DNA from: a virus | IMG/VR virus record: IMGVR_UViG_3300027759_004121 | Span: 1-21,974 of that record | Length of the DNA: 21,974 nt | Direction: 5' to 3' (one strand) | Part shown: positions 1 through 7,954 of the stretch, in pieces | Layout: every line of letters begins with the position of its first letter | Numbering within the stretch: the first letter of the stretch is position 1 | Notes under the pieces: model-generated | Told to the model about the DNA's origin: nothing | Database searches by the model: none | The model's input: only the letters and a program-made list of their open reading frames with translations | Program-made: the position numbers and the translations under genes

Positions 1-20
1 AGCTAAGGAGAAAATGACAA

Positions 21-719
21 ATGGCAGCAATTGATTTTCCAAATAGCCCAACGCTAAATCAAACATATACAAATGGAATTCAAACATATCGTTGGAACGG
101 TACTGCTTGGCGTTTAGTTCGCACTAGTGCTGTCGGACCAACAGGCCCTACAGGTCCAGCTGGTCGTGACTCAACTGCTATTGGAGCAACAGGCCCTACA
201 GGTCCTACAGGTCCAGGAGTTACTGGTCCTACTGGAGCTGCTAGCACAGTGACTGGACCAACTGGATCTACTGGCCCTACAGGTTCATTTGCAATTACTC
301 CTTGGACAACCTATACGCCACTACTTACTGCAAGTACTACTAATCCAGTAATAGGTAATGGAAGTATTACAGGTCGCTATGTAAACATTGGTGCAACAAT
401 TATTGGTGAAATTCGTATTATTGCTGGTACCGCAGGATTTAGTCGAGGTCTTGGAACTTACTCTGTAAGCCTCCCTACAGCAGCAGTATTTGAAAATTTT
501 CAACCAGTAGGACAGGTTGTTGTGAGAGATGAAGGTCCAGGTTTGAATTATTTTGGAACTGCAATTTTTACTGGTGGATTCAATGACAGAGTTCAACTAT
601 TTATGCACTCTCAGTCAGGGACTTTTGATGAAGGTATCGGCGTTACTGATAGCTTACCTTTTGTTTTTAGTGCAAATGATAAAATTCTTATTCAACTCAC
701 ATATGAATCACAACTATAG
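21..719 (+). CDS. Collagen-like tail fibre protein with receptor-binding-type tip
   Basis: This 232-residue protein is probably a short trimeric fibre on the phage tail. Residues 1-34 form a small domain ([15 protein letters not shown], then Trp-rich WNGTAW) shared with the genes at 737 and 3777, and probably attach the fibre to the virion. Residues 39-89 are Gly-X-Y repeats, mostly GPT. Residues 90-232 form a beta-rich tip opening with WTTYTP, then GNGSITGRY and a YSVSLP strand, a pattern I recall from tips of phage minor tail proteins. The ATG at 21 has AAGGAG ten bases upstream; the earlier ATG at 14 hits a stop after six codons. The next fibre gene follows after 17 bases. The fibre role is confident from architecture; the receptor is unknown. 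Confidence 0.85.
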   Translation: MAAIDFPNSPTLNQTYTNGIQTYRWNGTAWRLVRTSAVGPTGPTGPAGRDSTAIGATGPTGPTGPGVTGPTGAASTVTGPTGSTGPTGSFAITPWTTYTPLLTASTTNPVIGNGSITGRYVNIGATIIGEIRIIAGTAGFSRGLGTYSVSLPTAAVFENFQPVGQVVVRDEGPGLNYFGTAIFTGGFNDRVQLFMHSQSGTFDEGIGVTDSLPFVFSANDKILIQLTYESQL

Positions 720-736
720 GTTAGGAGAAAATATAA

Positions 737-2614
737 ATGGCAGCTATTGATTTTCCTAACTCACCAACACTTAATCAAACTTTTACATCTGGAGTCCAGA
801 CTTGGCGCTGGGATGGCGTTTCTTGGAACTTAGTCATATCTACAGTAGTCGGACCTACAGGTCCTACAGGGTCTCAAGGTGCAGCAAGTACTGTCACTGG
901 TCCTACTGGTGCAACAGGTACATTTTCAGTTGCAGCTTCTACTCCACCAAGTTCACCTCGTGCAGGTGACGCTTGGTTTAACGCAGATACAGGAAAATTA
1001 TTTGTTTACTACGACGACTACTGGGTAGAGTCTGCTTCATCAAATGTAGGATCTCTTGGACCTACAGGCGCTACTGGACCAACGGGTCCTAACTCAACGG
1101 TAACTGGGCCAACTGGTCCACAAGGACCAACAGGTGCAACAGGTGGTATCGGACCTACAGGTGCAACTGGTGCACAAGGTTTATATGTAACTGGCCCAAC
1201 TGGTCCACAAGGTCAAACAGGTCCACAAGGTATTACTGGTCCACAAGGTGTTCAAGGCATTACTGGTCCAACTGGAGCCGCTGGACCTACAGGATCACAA
1301 GGTGAAGTAGGTGTTACAGGTCCATCCGTGACAGGCCCAACTGGACCCACTGGTGCAACAGGACCAAGAGGTTTTACTGGTTTTACTGGACCTGCAGGTG
1401 CAACTGGTGCAACTGGTCCTTCAGTAACTGGCCCTACAGGTGGTACAGGACCAACAGGCCCTTCAGGTGGACCAACAGGACCAACAGGAGCTACTGGTGC
1501 TGTTGGTGGAACTGGACCTACTGGCCCAGCAGGTCTTCGTGGTTTGGATGGCGCAACAGGGCCAACAGGTTCAGCATCAACAATTCAAGGTCCAACTGGA
1601 CCACAAGGTGTAACTGGACCTACAGGTGCTGCTAGCAATGTAACTGGACCGCAAGGCCCACTTGGACCGACAGGTCCTACAGGTATAACTGGGCCACAAG
1701 GACCAGTAGGCCCTAGCTATCTAGGAGTAACTTCCTTAAGCAATTTAACTATTGAGAATTCAGTTACTAAAAACTTTACAGTTAATAAAGTAGATGCTTT
1801 TACAGTTGGAACAAGAGCTCGTTTAGCAAGTACCGCAGTTCCAAGCAATTTTATGGAAGGCGTTATTACAGTAATTAACGGACTTTCTGTGACAATTCTT
1901 GTAGATAAAATTAATGGAAATGGAAATACATACGCTTCTTGGGTTTTAGTTCTTGGTGCTGGTGAAGTAGGACCTACGGGTGCAACGGGTGCACAGGGAA
2001 CTTCTATCACTGTTAAAGGACAAGTTTCCAACGTAGTAAATCTTCCATCAGCTGGAAATACTGTAAATGACGCATATATAGTTTCTGCAAATGGAAATCT
2101 TTATGTGTGGAATGGTTCTAGCTGGGTTAATGCTGGACCAATTGTTGGACCTACAGGTCCACAAGGTATTACTGGTCCACAAGGTATTACAGGACCTACA
2201 GGACCTGTAAGTACAGTTTCTGGCCCAACAGGACCACAAGGTAATTTAGGACCAACAGGGCCTCAAGGAAATGTTGGACCTACAGGACCAGCTAATTTTG
2301 AATTAACTGGATCTAACTATTTAACTTCAATAATTTTGACATCGGGAGATGCTGCACGAATTGTTAAAATGAACAGTTCTACCGCAGTAGATTTAACAAT
2401 TCCTTTAGATGGATTTAATTCATACACCTTTCCTATTGGAACTCAAGTTGTATTTACTCAACTTGGAGTAGGTCAGGTAGTTGTAAGAGGACAAGCTGGA
2501 GTTACTATTAGATCAGAAGGAACTAGACTTACAACTAAAGCAAGATATGCTGTTGGTTCATTAATTAAGCTTGCTGCTAATGAGTGGCTGCTAAGTGGAA
2601 ACTTGACGGTGTAA
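737..2614 (+). CDS. Large modular collagen-like tail fibre protein
   Basis: This 625-residue fibre starts with nearly the same 34-residue domain as the previous gene. Gly-X-Y tracts, mainly GPT and GPQ, are broken by three inserts: a GDAWFN module (about 63-107), a beta module (about 325-410, [17 protein letters not shown] then [17 protein letters not shown]), and an [15 protein letters not shown] module (about 420-470). Residues 523-625 are a C-terminal domain ending [12 protein letters not shown], homologous to the end of the protein at 15659. Such C-terminal domains usually trimerise or bind receptors in phage fibres. GGAG lies just upstream of the ATG at 737, after the preceding stop. The long collagen stalk suggests an extended rod projecting from the virion. 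Confidence 0.88.
   Translation: MAAIDFPNSPTLNQTFTSGVQTWRWDGVSWNLVISTVVGPTGPTGSQGAASTVTGPTGATGTFSVAASTPPSSPRAGDAWFNADTGKLFVYYDDYWVESASSNVGSLGPTGATGPTGPNSTVTGPTGPQGPTGATGGIGPTGATGAQGLYVTGPTGPQGQTGPQGITGPQGVQGITGPTGAAGPTGSQGEVGVTGPSVTGPTGPTGATGPRGFTGFTGPAGATGATGPSVTGPTGGTGPTGPSGGPTGPTGATGAVGGTGPTGPAGLRGLDGATGPTGSASTIQGPTGPQGVTGPTGAASNVTGPQGPLGPTGPTGITGPQGPVGPSYLGVTSLSNLTIENSVTKNFTVNKVDAFTVGTRARLASTAVPSNFMEGVITVINGLSVTILVDKINGNGNTYASWVLVLGAGEVGPTGATGAQGTSITVKGQVSNVVNLPSAGNTVNDAYIVSANGNLYVWNGSSWVNAGPIVGPTGPQGITGPQGITGPTGPVSTVSGPTGPQGNLGPTGPQGNVGPTGPANFELTGSNYLTSIILTSGDAARIVKMNSSTAVDLTIPLDGFNSYTFPIGTQVVFTQLGVGQVVVRGQAGVTIRSEGTRLTTKARYAVGSLIKLAANEWLLSGNLTV
1445..1476 (+). repeat. 32-base perfect repeat shared with a distant fibre gene, copy 1
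   Basis: This is identical to 15023-15054, about 13.6 kb away, and encodes [11 protein letters not shown] in both collagen tracts. Confidence 0.75.
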
Positions 2615-2615
2615 T

Positions 2616-3533
2616 GTGCTGATATCAGTTCACGCTATGCACGCTACCTTAGCTTTTCCATTTACTCCTGTTACATGGTTACCTGTTACAGATAGTACTT
2701 TTGCTTTATCAAATATAAACGCAGTAAACTATAATCAATCATTAGATAGATATGTTGCTGTTGCAAATAATGGAAAAATTGCTACATCTTCTGATACTCA
2801 AAACTGGGCACAAAGAGAAAGTAATTTTGAAGGAAATAGTATTTGGTGTGTTTCCTATGGAAACAATTTGTATGTTGCTGGAGGAAGCTCTGGAAAAATT
2901 TCAACATCTCCAGATGGGATAAATTGGACAGCTCGTTCTTCTGGTTTTGGTGCAACTCCTATTCTTGCAGTTACATACTCACCGTCTGCCTCTCTATGGA
3001 TTGCAGCAGGTGGTTCTGGAAAGCTTGCTACATCTGTAGACGGTATTGATTGGGTACTTAGAACTTCTTCATTTGGTACAACATATATAAATGGTTTATG
3101 GGCTTCAAGCTCTATTATTGTTGCAGTAGGTTATGACGGAAAACTTGCTACATCAACAAATGGAACTACATGGACTCAGAGGACTTCTAGTTTCGGTACA
3201 AGTAGTATTTTTGCAGTTACAGCTACATCTGGTGGAAGATTCTTTGCATGTGGAGAAGCTGGTAAATTTGCATTTTCAAACAATGGAACTGAATGGACTC
3301 AAGCATTTCCTACAAGTAGTTTTGGAGCCTCAACCGTTAGAGCAGTATCTATATCCTCAGATGGAACATACATCGCTGGCGGGGCAAGTGGCAAATTAGC
3401 TACCTCTTTTGACGGAGTTACTTGGATTCAAAGAACTAGCGGTTTTGATACATTAAATATTAATGGTGTATATATCGACAATAATAACGGTCTAGCTGTA
3501 GGTGCAGCTGGAAGAATTACTTATTCGGTATAG
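2616..3533 (+). CDS. Predicted seven-bladed beta-propeller virion protein
   Basis: The protein has seven repeats of 40-43 residues. Each carries a Trp (positions 21, 64, 104, 146, 186, 227, 270), an S/T-G-F-type turn, and a G-K-[IL]-[AS]-T-S strand followed by S-x-[DN]-G-x-x-W, which resembles the Asp-box of sialidase-type propellers. The first repeat lacks its GK strand and the last (GRITYSV) lacks its Trp, so the two ends probably complete one blade together. I see no sialidase catalytic residues, so binding is likelier than hydrolysis. The start is uncertain: the GTG at 2616 lies one base after the preceding stop and has no clear Shine-Dalgarno; the ATG at 2637 is the alternative. It sits among fibre genes, so it probably recognises a glycan or surface ligand. 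Confidence 0.75.
   Translation: MLISVHAMHATLAFPFTPVTWLPVTDSTFALSNINAVNYNQSLDRYVAVANNGKIATSSDTQNWAQRESNFEGNSIWCVSYGNNLYVAGGSSGKISTSPDGINWTARSSGFGATPILAVTYSPSASLWIAAGGSGKLATSVDGIDWVLRTSSFGTTYINGLWASSSIIVAVGYDGKLATSTNGTTWTQRTSSFGTSSIFAVTATSGGRFFACGEAGKFAFSNNGTEWTQAFPTSSFGASTVRAVSISSDGTYIAGGASGKLATSFDGVTWIQRTSGFDTLNINGVYIDNNNGLAVGAAGRITYSV
2676..3533 (+). repeat. Seven tandem propeller-blade repeats
   Basis: Seven coding repeats of about 120-129 bases encode the blade motif Trp...GK[IL]ATS-x-[DN]G-x-x-Trp. They have diverged at the nucleotide level, so the array is old and maintained at protein level. Confidence 0.75.
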
Positions 3534-3547
3534 AAAAGGAATCTATT

Positions 3548-3730
3548 ATGTTTTCATATTTACTTATTGAAAGTGGTCCTTTTGCTGTAAATGGACCCCT
3601 AGTACAAATTCTTTATGGCAATAATGTTATTGATGAGAGCGGCCCATGGGAATCATCTGCTTCAGCAGCAAATTGGGCGCAAGCCTATGTTGGTATGAAA
3701 AATTCTGGAATAGAAGAACCACAAATTTAA
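3548..3730 (+). CDS. Small protein of unknown function in the fibre locus
   Basis: This is a 60-residue protein I do not recognise. AAAGGA at 3535-3540 lies seven bases before the ATG, overlapping the end of the propeller gene's stop region, which supports translation. It starts with a hydrophobic stretch (MFSYLLIE) and has a middle segment ESGPWESSASAANWAQAYVGM that looks like an amphipathic helix. There is no signal peptide and no cysteine. Small genes beside tail fibres often encode assembly factors or chaperones, but nothing in this sequence proves that role. Confidence 0.65.
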   Translation: MFSYLLIESGPFAVNGPLVQILYGNNVIDESGPWESSASAANWAQAYVGMKNSGIEEPQI

Positions 3731-3746
3731 TAACTGATAAAATACA

Positions 3747-3754
3747 TATAAATC
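3747..3754 (+). promoter_or_regulatory. Possible late-promoter-like octamer
   Basis: TATAAATC matches seven of eight bases of the T4 late promoter TATAAATA. It lies in one of only three plus-strand gaps above 30 bases, 22 bases before a fibre start. AT-rich sequence makes chance likely. Confidence 0.2.
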
Positions 3755-3776
3755 AAAGAAAGAGAGGACGGATCAC

Positions 3777-4427
3777 ATGGTAGCTATTAACTTCCCAACC
3801 CCAGCGGCTAATGGGGAAGTATTTACCGTTGGTGGTCAGTCCTGGGTTTGGACTGGTGTTTATTGGGAAGCACTTCGTGTAACACCAACAGGTCCTACAG
3901 GACCTCAAGGAATTCAAGGACCAACTGGTCCTTTAGGACCTACTGGTATAACAGGCCCAACTGGAGTTGTTGGACCAACTGGTCCCGTATCTTCTGTAGC
4001 AGGACCTCAAGGTCCAACAGGTCCCACAGGTATTCAAGGTATTCAAGGTTCACAAGGAAACACTGGAAACCCAGGAGTAACTGGCCCAACAGGTCCAACT
4101 GGAGCTGCATCAACAGTTACAGGACCTCAAGGACCAACTGGTCCTAGAGGTTTAACTGGTTTTACAGGTCCTACAGGCCCAACTTCTACAGTTCAAGGAC
4201 CAACTGGTCCAACTGGTGGTGTTGGAAAATTTACTGCAAGTGCTACACAACCAGATATTGAAACCTCAACAAATGGCGATGCTTGGTTTAATACAAGTAA
4301 CGCTCGAACCTATGTTTATAGCAATGGTGTATTTATTGAAACACAAGGTGGAGCAACAGGTTCTGCAGGACCAACTGGTCCTCAAGGCTCTTTTTCAACC
4401 TCTATGTCTTGGTGGATGGGTGTATAA
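3777..4427 (+). CDS. Collagen-like fibre protein lacking a folded tip
   Basis: This 216-residue protein has the same N-terminal domain family as the genes at 21 and 737 ([16 protein letters not shown], then [11 protein letters not shown]). A GPT/GPQ collagen tract covers about residues 38-150. An insert (about 147-188) carries the GDAWFN...YVYSNGVF module also found in the 625-residue fibre. Unlike its paralogues it has no C-terminal globular domain: after a short GPTGPQG stretch it ends [12 protein letters not shown]. It may be naturally tipless, may have lost a tip, or may use a separate tip protein. GAGAGG at 3762-3767 lies nine bases before the ATG. A 46-base gap precedes it, unusually long for this locus. 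Confidence 0.82.
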   Translation: MVAINFPTPAANGEVFTVGGQSWVWTGVYWEALRVTPTGPTGPQGIQGPTGPLGPTGITGPTGVVGPTGPVSSVAGPQGPTGPTGIQGIQGSQGNTGNPGVTGPTGPTGAASTVTGPQGPTGPRGLTGFTGPTGPTSTVQGPTGPTGGVGKFTASATQPDIETSTNGDAWFNTSNARTYVYSNGVFIETQGGATGSAGPTGPQGSFSTSMSWWMGV

Positions 4428-4431
4428 TTAA

Positions 4432-4512
4432 ATGAATTTTAAAGAATCAACGTGCTTAAATACTGTTATTCTACTGTCATATCCTTTATTTTCTGAAAGA
4501 GGTACTAACTAA
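4432..4512 (+). CDS. Possible 26-residue leader ORF overlapping the next start
   Basis: The 84-base gap between fibre genes holds an ATG ORF of 26 codons (MNFKESTCLNTVILL...) whose TAA stop overlaps the ATG of the 1142-residue gene as TAATG. It begins four bases after the preceding stop. A hydrophobic run, TVILLSYPLF, lies in its second half. The only upstream purine-rich stretch is GGATGGG, about 11 bases away, so ribosome loading would be weak or by reinitiation. It could be a genuine small protein, a coupling leader for the giant gene, or chance. The in-frame fit to the gap and the exact overlap are the only support. Confidence 0.25.
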   Translation: MNFKESTCLNTVILLSYPLFSERGTN

Positions 4513-7500
4513 TGCCAGGTTTCTTAGGTGGTAGCAGTGGTAGCTCAAGTACAGGTGGTGGAGAGATTATCTTCCCAAAGGAGTTTATTGATCCAGTAAC
4601 GAAACTCCGTGTTTCGCAGCCTGAAAACCTTATCGATACAGACTTTGAATATGGTCTGCAGCCAACCAAATGGGAAACAGTTGAGCTCATCAACAACACT
4701 CCATCGTTCTTTTCTAAGAGCGGTGATACCACTATTCCAGGTATTGTATCTATTGCTACAAACAACGGTACCCGTGAAATTACAGTAATTACAGCTACTG
4801 ATCACGGGTTAGCGGTAGGTATCCCGATTAACGTAACTGGAACTAAATCAGTTACTGCAGATGGTTCATACGTTATTAACTCTATTCCAAACTCACTTAC
4901 TTTTACATACCTTTGTAAGGACGAGCAAAATGGTAATAATGCTATTGAAGATCTTTATTCTTCTATTATTACAGGTGAGTTTTTCCAAGGATCTCAGATT
5001 CGTGTTTCGGATGCAGACGGTATTATTACAGATGCCGAAGCAATCTCTACGCTTACAGTAACAACAGATTCAACGCATGGTTTTGGTCTTAACACACCTT
5101 TTTACTTTTTAAATTTAAACTCAACAATTTCTCAAGAGTTTGAGGCAGCAAACACTGCTGCAAAATCTTTTGACTCTTCAAACTCTGCCACTGCTCAAAG
5201 TTTTGACGGCTCTAACTCACTTTCAACTTTAAATATTGATTGGTCTAATAGCGCAGTTATCGGCGGCTCAACAAGTACAATTAGTGGCGTAAGTACATTA
5301 AATGACACAATAACTGTATCTCACGGTACAGAAAATTTTTCAGGAAAAACTGTAGGAACTCCACTTTACTATAACTTAACATCACCCGCTTCGGATGGTT
5401 ATTTCTCTACTAACCCCCGTGGAGTTGTTTTTCTAAAAACAACAACTGCTCTTAATATTCCAGTAGGTTCATCTACTTTTCAAGTGAGTTCTACCCCAAA
5501 CGGTACTGCAATTGATATTACATCTTCAATGTCAGGGACATTTCAGCTTGCAAATCAAGCTCGTACTTTTGCTGGAAATAACAGAGACCCAGTTAGTGAA
5601 ATCAATCTTACTGTAATTAAGGACACTGCAAAACTTTTTGATGGCGGAAACCGAGGATATGTTGGTGAATCTGGAAGTATTAATGAAACAAACGGTTTTA
5701 GCACTGTTTTAGGTTACTCTGACACTATTCTAGTAAGTGTCACTGCAGGAGCTGGTCTTGATTTATATGTTGGAGCAATGGTAAGGTACAGCACCTCAGG
5801 GTCTGCTGCCACTAATTTAGTGAATAATGAAACTTATTTTATAGCATCATTTGTGCCTAGCGCTACACCTAATCTTTACAATATCACTATTAAAGCGCTA
5901 CCAACAGCGTCATCAGCAGTGATTGTCCCATCTGGCGGTACTGGAACTCAGACATTCCAAAAGATTGGTGTATCAATAACTAAAGATGTAGTACATGTTA
6001 AAGACCATGGATTTACCCTTGCTGATATGGTTGAGTACACATTCCCAGTCAGTGGTCGTTTCGGGACTGTAGATGCTGGAGATGCAGTTCAGTTCTATTT
6101 TGTACAAGAAATTTTAGATACACACAACGTTAGATTGAATTCTACTGTATTTAACCCAACGGTAGCTACTGGTGGAGTAAGTACATCTGATATTACAATT
6201 CCTGGTGGAAGAACATATCGAGTACATAGATTTACAACAGTTGGAACATCTAACTTTGTAGTTAGCTCGGTTGGAACTGACTCTAATATTCAATACCTCA
6301 TTGTTGGCGGTGGAGGATCAGGTGGTTCTTATGTTGGAGGCGGCGGTGGAGCTGGCGGTATTCTTACAGGAACTCGTACTCTAACAACTGGAACATTCCC
6401 AGTAGTAGTCGGAAACGGTGGCACTGGGGTAGGAAGCACATCTGCATCACTTGTTGTAGTTGGAAATGACGGAGGTCCTTCTTCAGTATTTGGATTGTCA
6501 GCAACAGGTGGCGGCGGTGGCGGTGTTTACGCTGATGGAGCAGGTCGTGCTGGTGGTTCAGGAGGTGGAGCTGGTGGTTTCCAAAATGGAACTGGCACTG
6601 GTGGATCTCCAGCATCTGGACAAGGTTTTTCTGGCGGTAATAGTGGTTTAGGTGGCGGTCGTCCACGTTCATTTACTGGTGGCGCTGGTGGCGGTGGCGC
6701 AGGAGCTGCTGGAGGTCAAAGCAGCGAAGCCCTCAACCAAGGTGGAGATGGTGGCACAGGTATATCAACAACTATTACTGGAGCAACACTATTCTTTGGT
6801 GGCGGTGGCGGAGGCGGTAACTACACAGATGGTTCACGTCCAGGTAACGGTGGTACTGGTGGCGGTGGAGGAGGAAGCTCTAACACCCGAAATATTTCTG
6901 GTGTAGGTGGAGGACAGGCTCTTAACTCTGGTGGTAACGGTTCTGCAACTGGAGATCCTGCTAACAACGGCGGTGCTGGTGGAGCAAATACTGGCGGAGG
7001 CGGAGGCGGTTGCGGACACCATGGTCTTTCTGGTCCTGGTGGAACTGGAATTGTTATTCTTCGCTACCCATTAACTCCTGCAGTTGACTTTGTTGCCCCT
7101 GTTGCAACTGGTGGAACAACCACTACAACAACAACTCTTGATGGAACATATCGAGTACATACATTCTCTACTGTTGGAACAGCTAACTTCCAAGTTCAAT
7201 CACTAGGAACTGCATCAAACTTTGAGTATCTCCTTGTTGGTGGCGGCGGTGCTGGTGGTGGAGCTGATAACAACCAAGGTCTTGCTGGTGGTGGTGGTGC
7301 TGGCGGTATTCTTGCTGGAACATTTGTACCTTCAACAATCACATACTCTGTAGTTGTTGGAGCTGGTGCAACTGGTGTTTCTAGTTCAAACGCAGGTCTT
7401 AACGGTAACCCAAGCTCTGTCTTCGGTTTAACTGCTCTTGGTGGTGGCGCTGGTGGTAACTGGTGGAACGCAATTAGAACTGGTGGAGCATCTGGTGGTG

Positions 7501-7940
7501 GTGGTGGTAACCAAGACGGTGGAAATAACGTAGGTGGTATAGGAACTCCTCCACAAGGCAACAACGGTGGTAATGGTTCTGCATATAACGGTGGTGTCCC
7601 TGGAGCATCTGGCGGCGGAGGCGGCGGTGGTTGGCGCAGTGCTGGTGGAGCATCTACTGGCGGTGAAGGTGGTCCTGGTGGTGCTGGATATTCTTCTGCA
7701 ATTAGCGGAACTGTAACTACATACGCTGAAGGTGGTGGCGGTACTGGAACTACTCGTGGTGGTGCTCCTGGCGGTACCTCTGGAGCATTAGCAGCAAGCG
7801 TTCAAGGCAATGGATCAGCCGCTCCAAATAATAGAGGCGGCGGCGGCGGTGCTGCAGGTAACCGAAACAACGGTGCATACACTGGCGGTAACGGTGGCTC
7901 AGGAATTGTAATTATTCGTTATCCAATCGCGGTTAACTAG
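4512..7940 (+). CDS. Large virion protein with two tandem glycine-rich domains
   Basis: This is a 1142-residue structural protein. Residues 33-56 contain the block PENLIDTDFEYG...PTKWE, which I recall from virion proteins of marine phages. About 60-555 is beta-rich, with several loose copies of a module centred on [DTS]HG[FL]xxG followed by a TYF/V strand, also seen in the next gene. Residues about 563-855 and 876-1142 are duplicate domains: each starts TYRVH[RT]F, has a YL[IL]VGGGG strand and a long Gly-rich stretch, and ends GIVI[IL]RYP. No signal peptide or transmembrane segment is visible. AAGAGG at 4497-4502 precedes the ATG by nine bases. It is probably a tail or baseplate adhesin. Confidence 0.8.
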   Translation: MPGFLGGSSGSSSTGGGEIIFPKEFIDPVTKLRVSQPENLIDTDFEYGLQPTKWETVELINNTPSFFSKSGDTTIPGIVSIATNNGTREITVITATDHGLAVGIPINVTGTKSVTADGSYVINSIPNSLTFTYLCKDEQNGNNAIEDLYSSIITGEFFQGSQIRVSDADGIITDAEAISTLTVTTDSTHGFGLNTPFYFLNLNSTISQEFEAANTAAKSFDSSNSATAQSFDGSNSLSTLNIDWSNSAVIGGSTSTISGVSTLNDTITVSHGTENFSGKTVGTPLYYNLTSPASDGYFSTNPRGVVFLKTTTALNIPVGSSTFQVSSTPNGTAIDITSSMSGTFQLANQARTFAGNNRDPVSEINLTVIKDTAKLFDGGNRGYVGESGSINETNGFSTVLGYSDTILVSVTAGAGLDLYVGAMVRYSTSGSAATNLVNNETYFIASFVPSATPNLYNITIKALPTASSAVIVPSGGTGTQTFQKIGVSITKDVVHVKDHGFTLADMVEYTFPVSGRFGTVDAGDAVQFYFVQEILDTHNVRLNSTVFNPTVATGGVSTSDITIPGGRTYRVHRFTTVGTSNFVVSSVGTDSNIQYLIVGGGGSGGSYVGGGGGAGGILTGTRTLTTGTFPVVVGNGGTGVGSTSASLVVVGNDGGPSSVFGLSATGGGGGGVYADGAGRAGGSGGGAGGFQNGTGTGGSPASGQGFSGGNSGLGGGRPRSFTGGAGGGGAGAAGGQSSEALNQGGDGGTGISTTITGATLFFGGGGGGGNYTDGSRPGNGGTGGGGGGSSNTRNISGVGGGQALNSGGNGSATGDPANNGGAGGANTGGGGGGCGHHGLSGPGGTGIVILRYPLTPAVDFVAPVATGGTTTTTTTLDGTYRVHTFSTVGTANFQVQSLGTASNFEYLLVGGGGAGGGADNNQGLAGGGGAGGILAGTFVPSTITYSVVVGAGATGVSSSNAGLNGNPSSVFGLTALGGGAGGNWWNAIRTGGASGGGGGNQDGGNNVGGIGTPPQGNNGGNGSAYNGGVPGASGGGGGGGWRSAGGASTGGEGGPGGAGYSSAISGTVTTYAEGGGGTGTTRGGAPGGTSGALAASVQGNGSAAPNNRGGGGGAAGNRNNGAYTGGNGGSGIVIIRYPIAVN
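6202..7076 (+). repeat. Glycine-rich domain, copy 1
   Basis: This copy encodes residues about 563-855 of the 1142-residue protein. It shares with copy 2 the start (ACATATCGAGTACATA at 6212-6227), the VGGGG strand, a PSSVFGL segment and the closing GIVI-RYP. It is paired with 7141-7937. Confidence 0.75.
7141..7937 (+). repeat. Glycine-rich domain, copy 2
   Basis: This copy encodes residues about 876-1142. The same 16-base start occurs at 7146-7161, and the same PSSVFGL and GIVIIRYP landmarks follow in order. It is a tandem duplicate of 6202-7076 with diverged glycine runs. Confidence 0.75.
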
Positions 7941-7954
7941 GTTAGGACTAAAAA

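Noticed and set aside
1058-1712. Regularly spaced short repeats that might suggest a CRISPR array or minisatellite
   Set aside because: The period is nine bases, matching Gly-X-Y codons in frame, with no unique spacers of constant length.
1717-2031. Minus-strand open frame of 104 codons opposite the 625-residue fibre
   Set aside because: It is a shadow of the fibre gene, which has a Shine-Dalgarno, known modules and paralogues.
2600-2640. Programmed frameshift joining the 625-residue fibre to the propeller
   Set aside because: The fibre ends with the same NEW...LSGNL-type terminus as its paralogue at 16936, no slippery heptamer is visible, and the stop looks genuine.
7196-7564. Minus-strand proline-rich open frame of 122 codons
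   Set aside because: Pro-rich translation is the expected reverse complement of glycine codons in the glycine-rich domain; no independent start signal.
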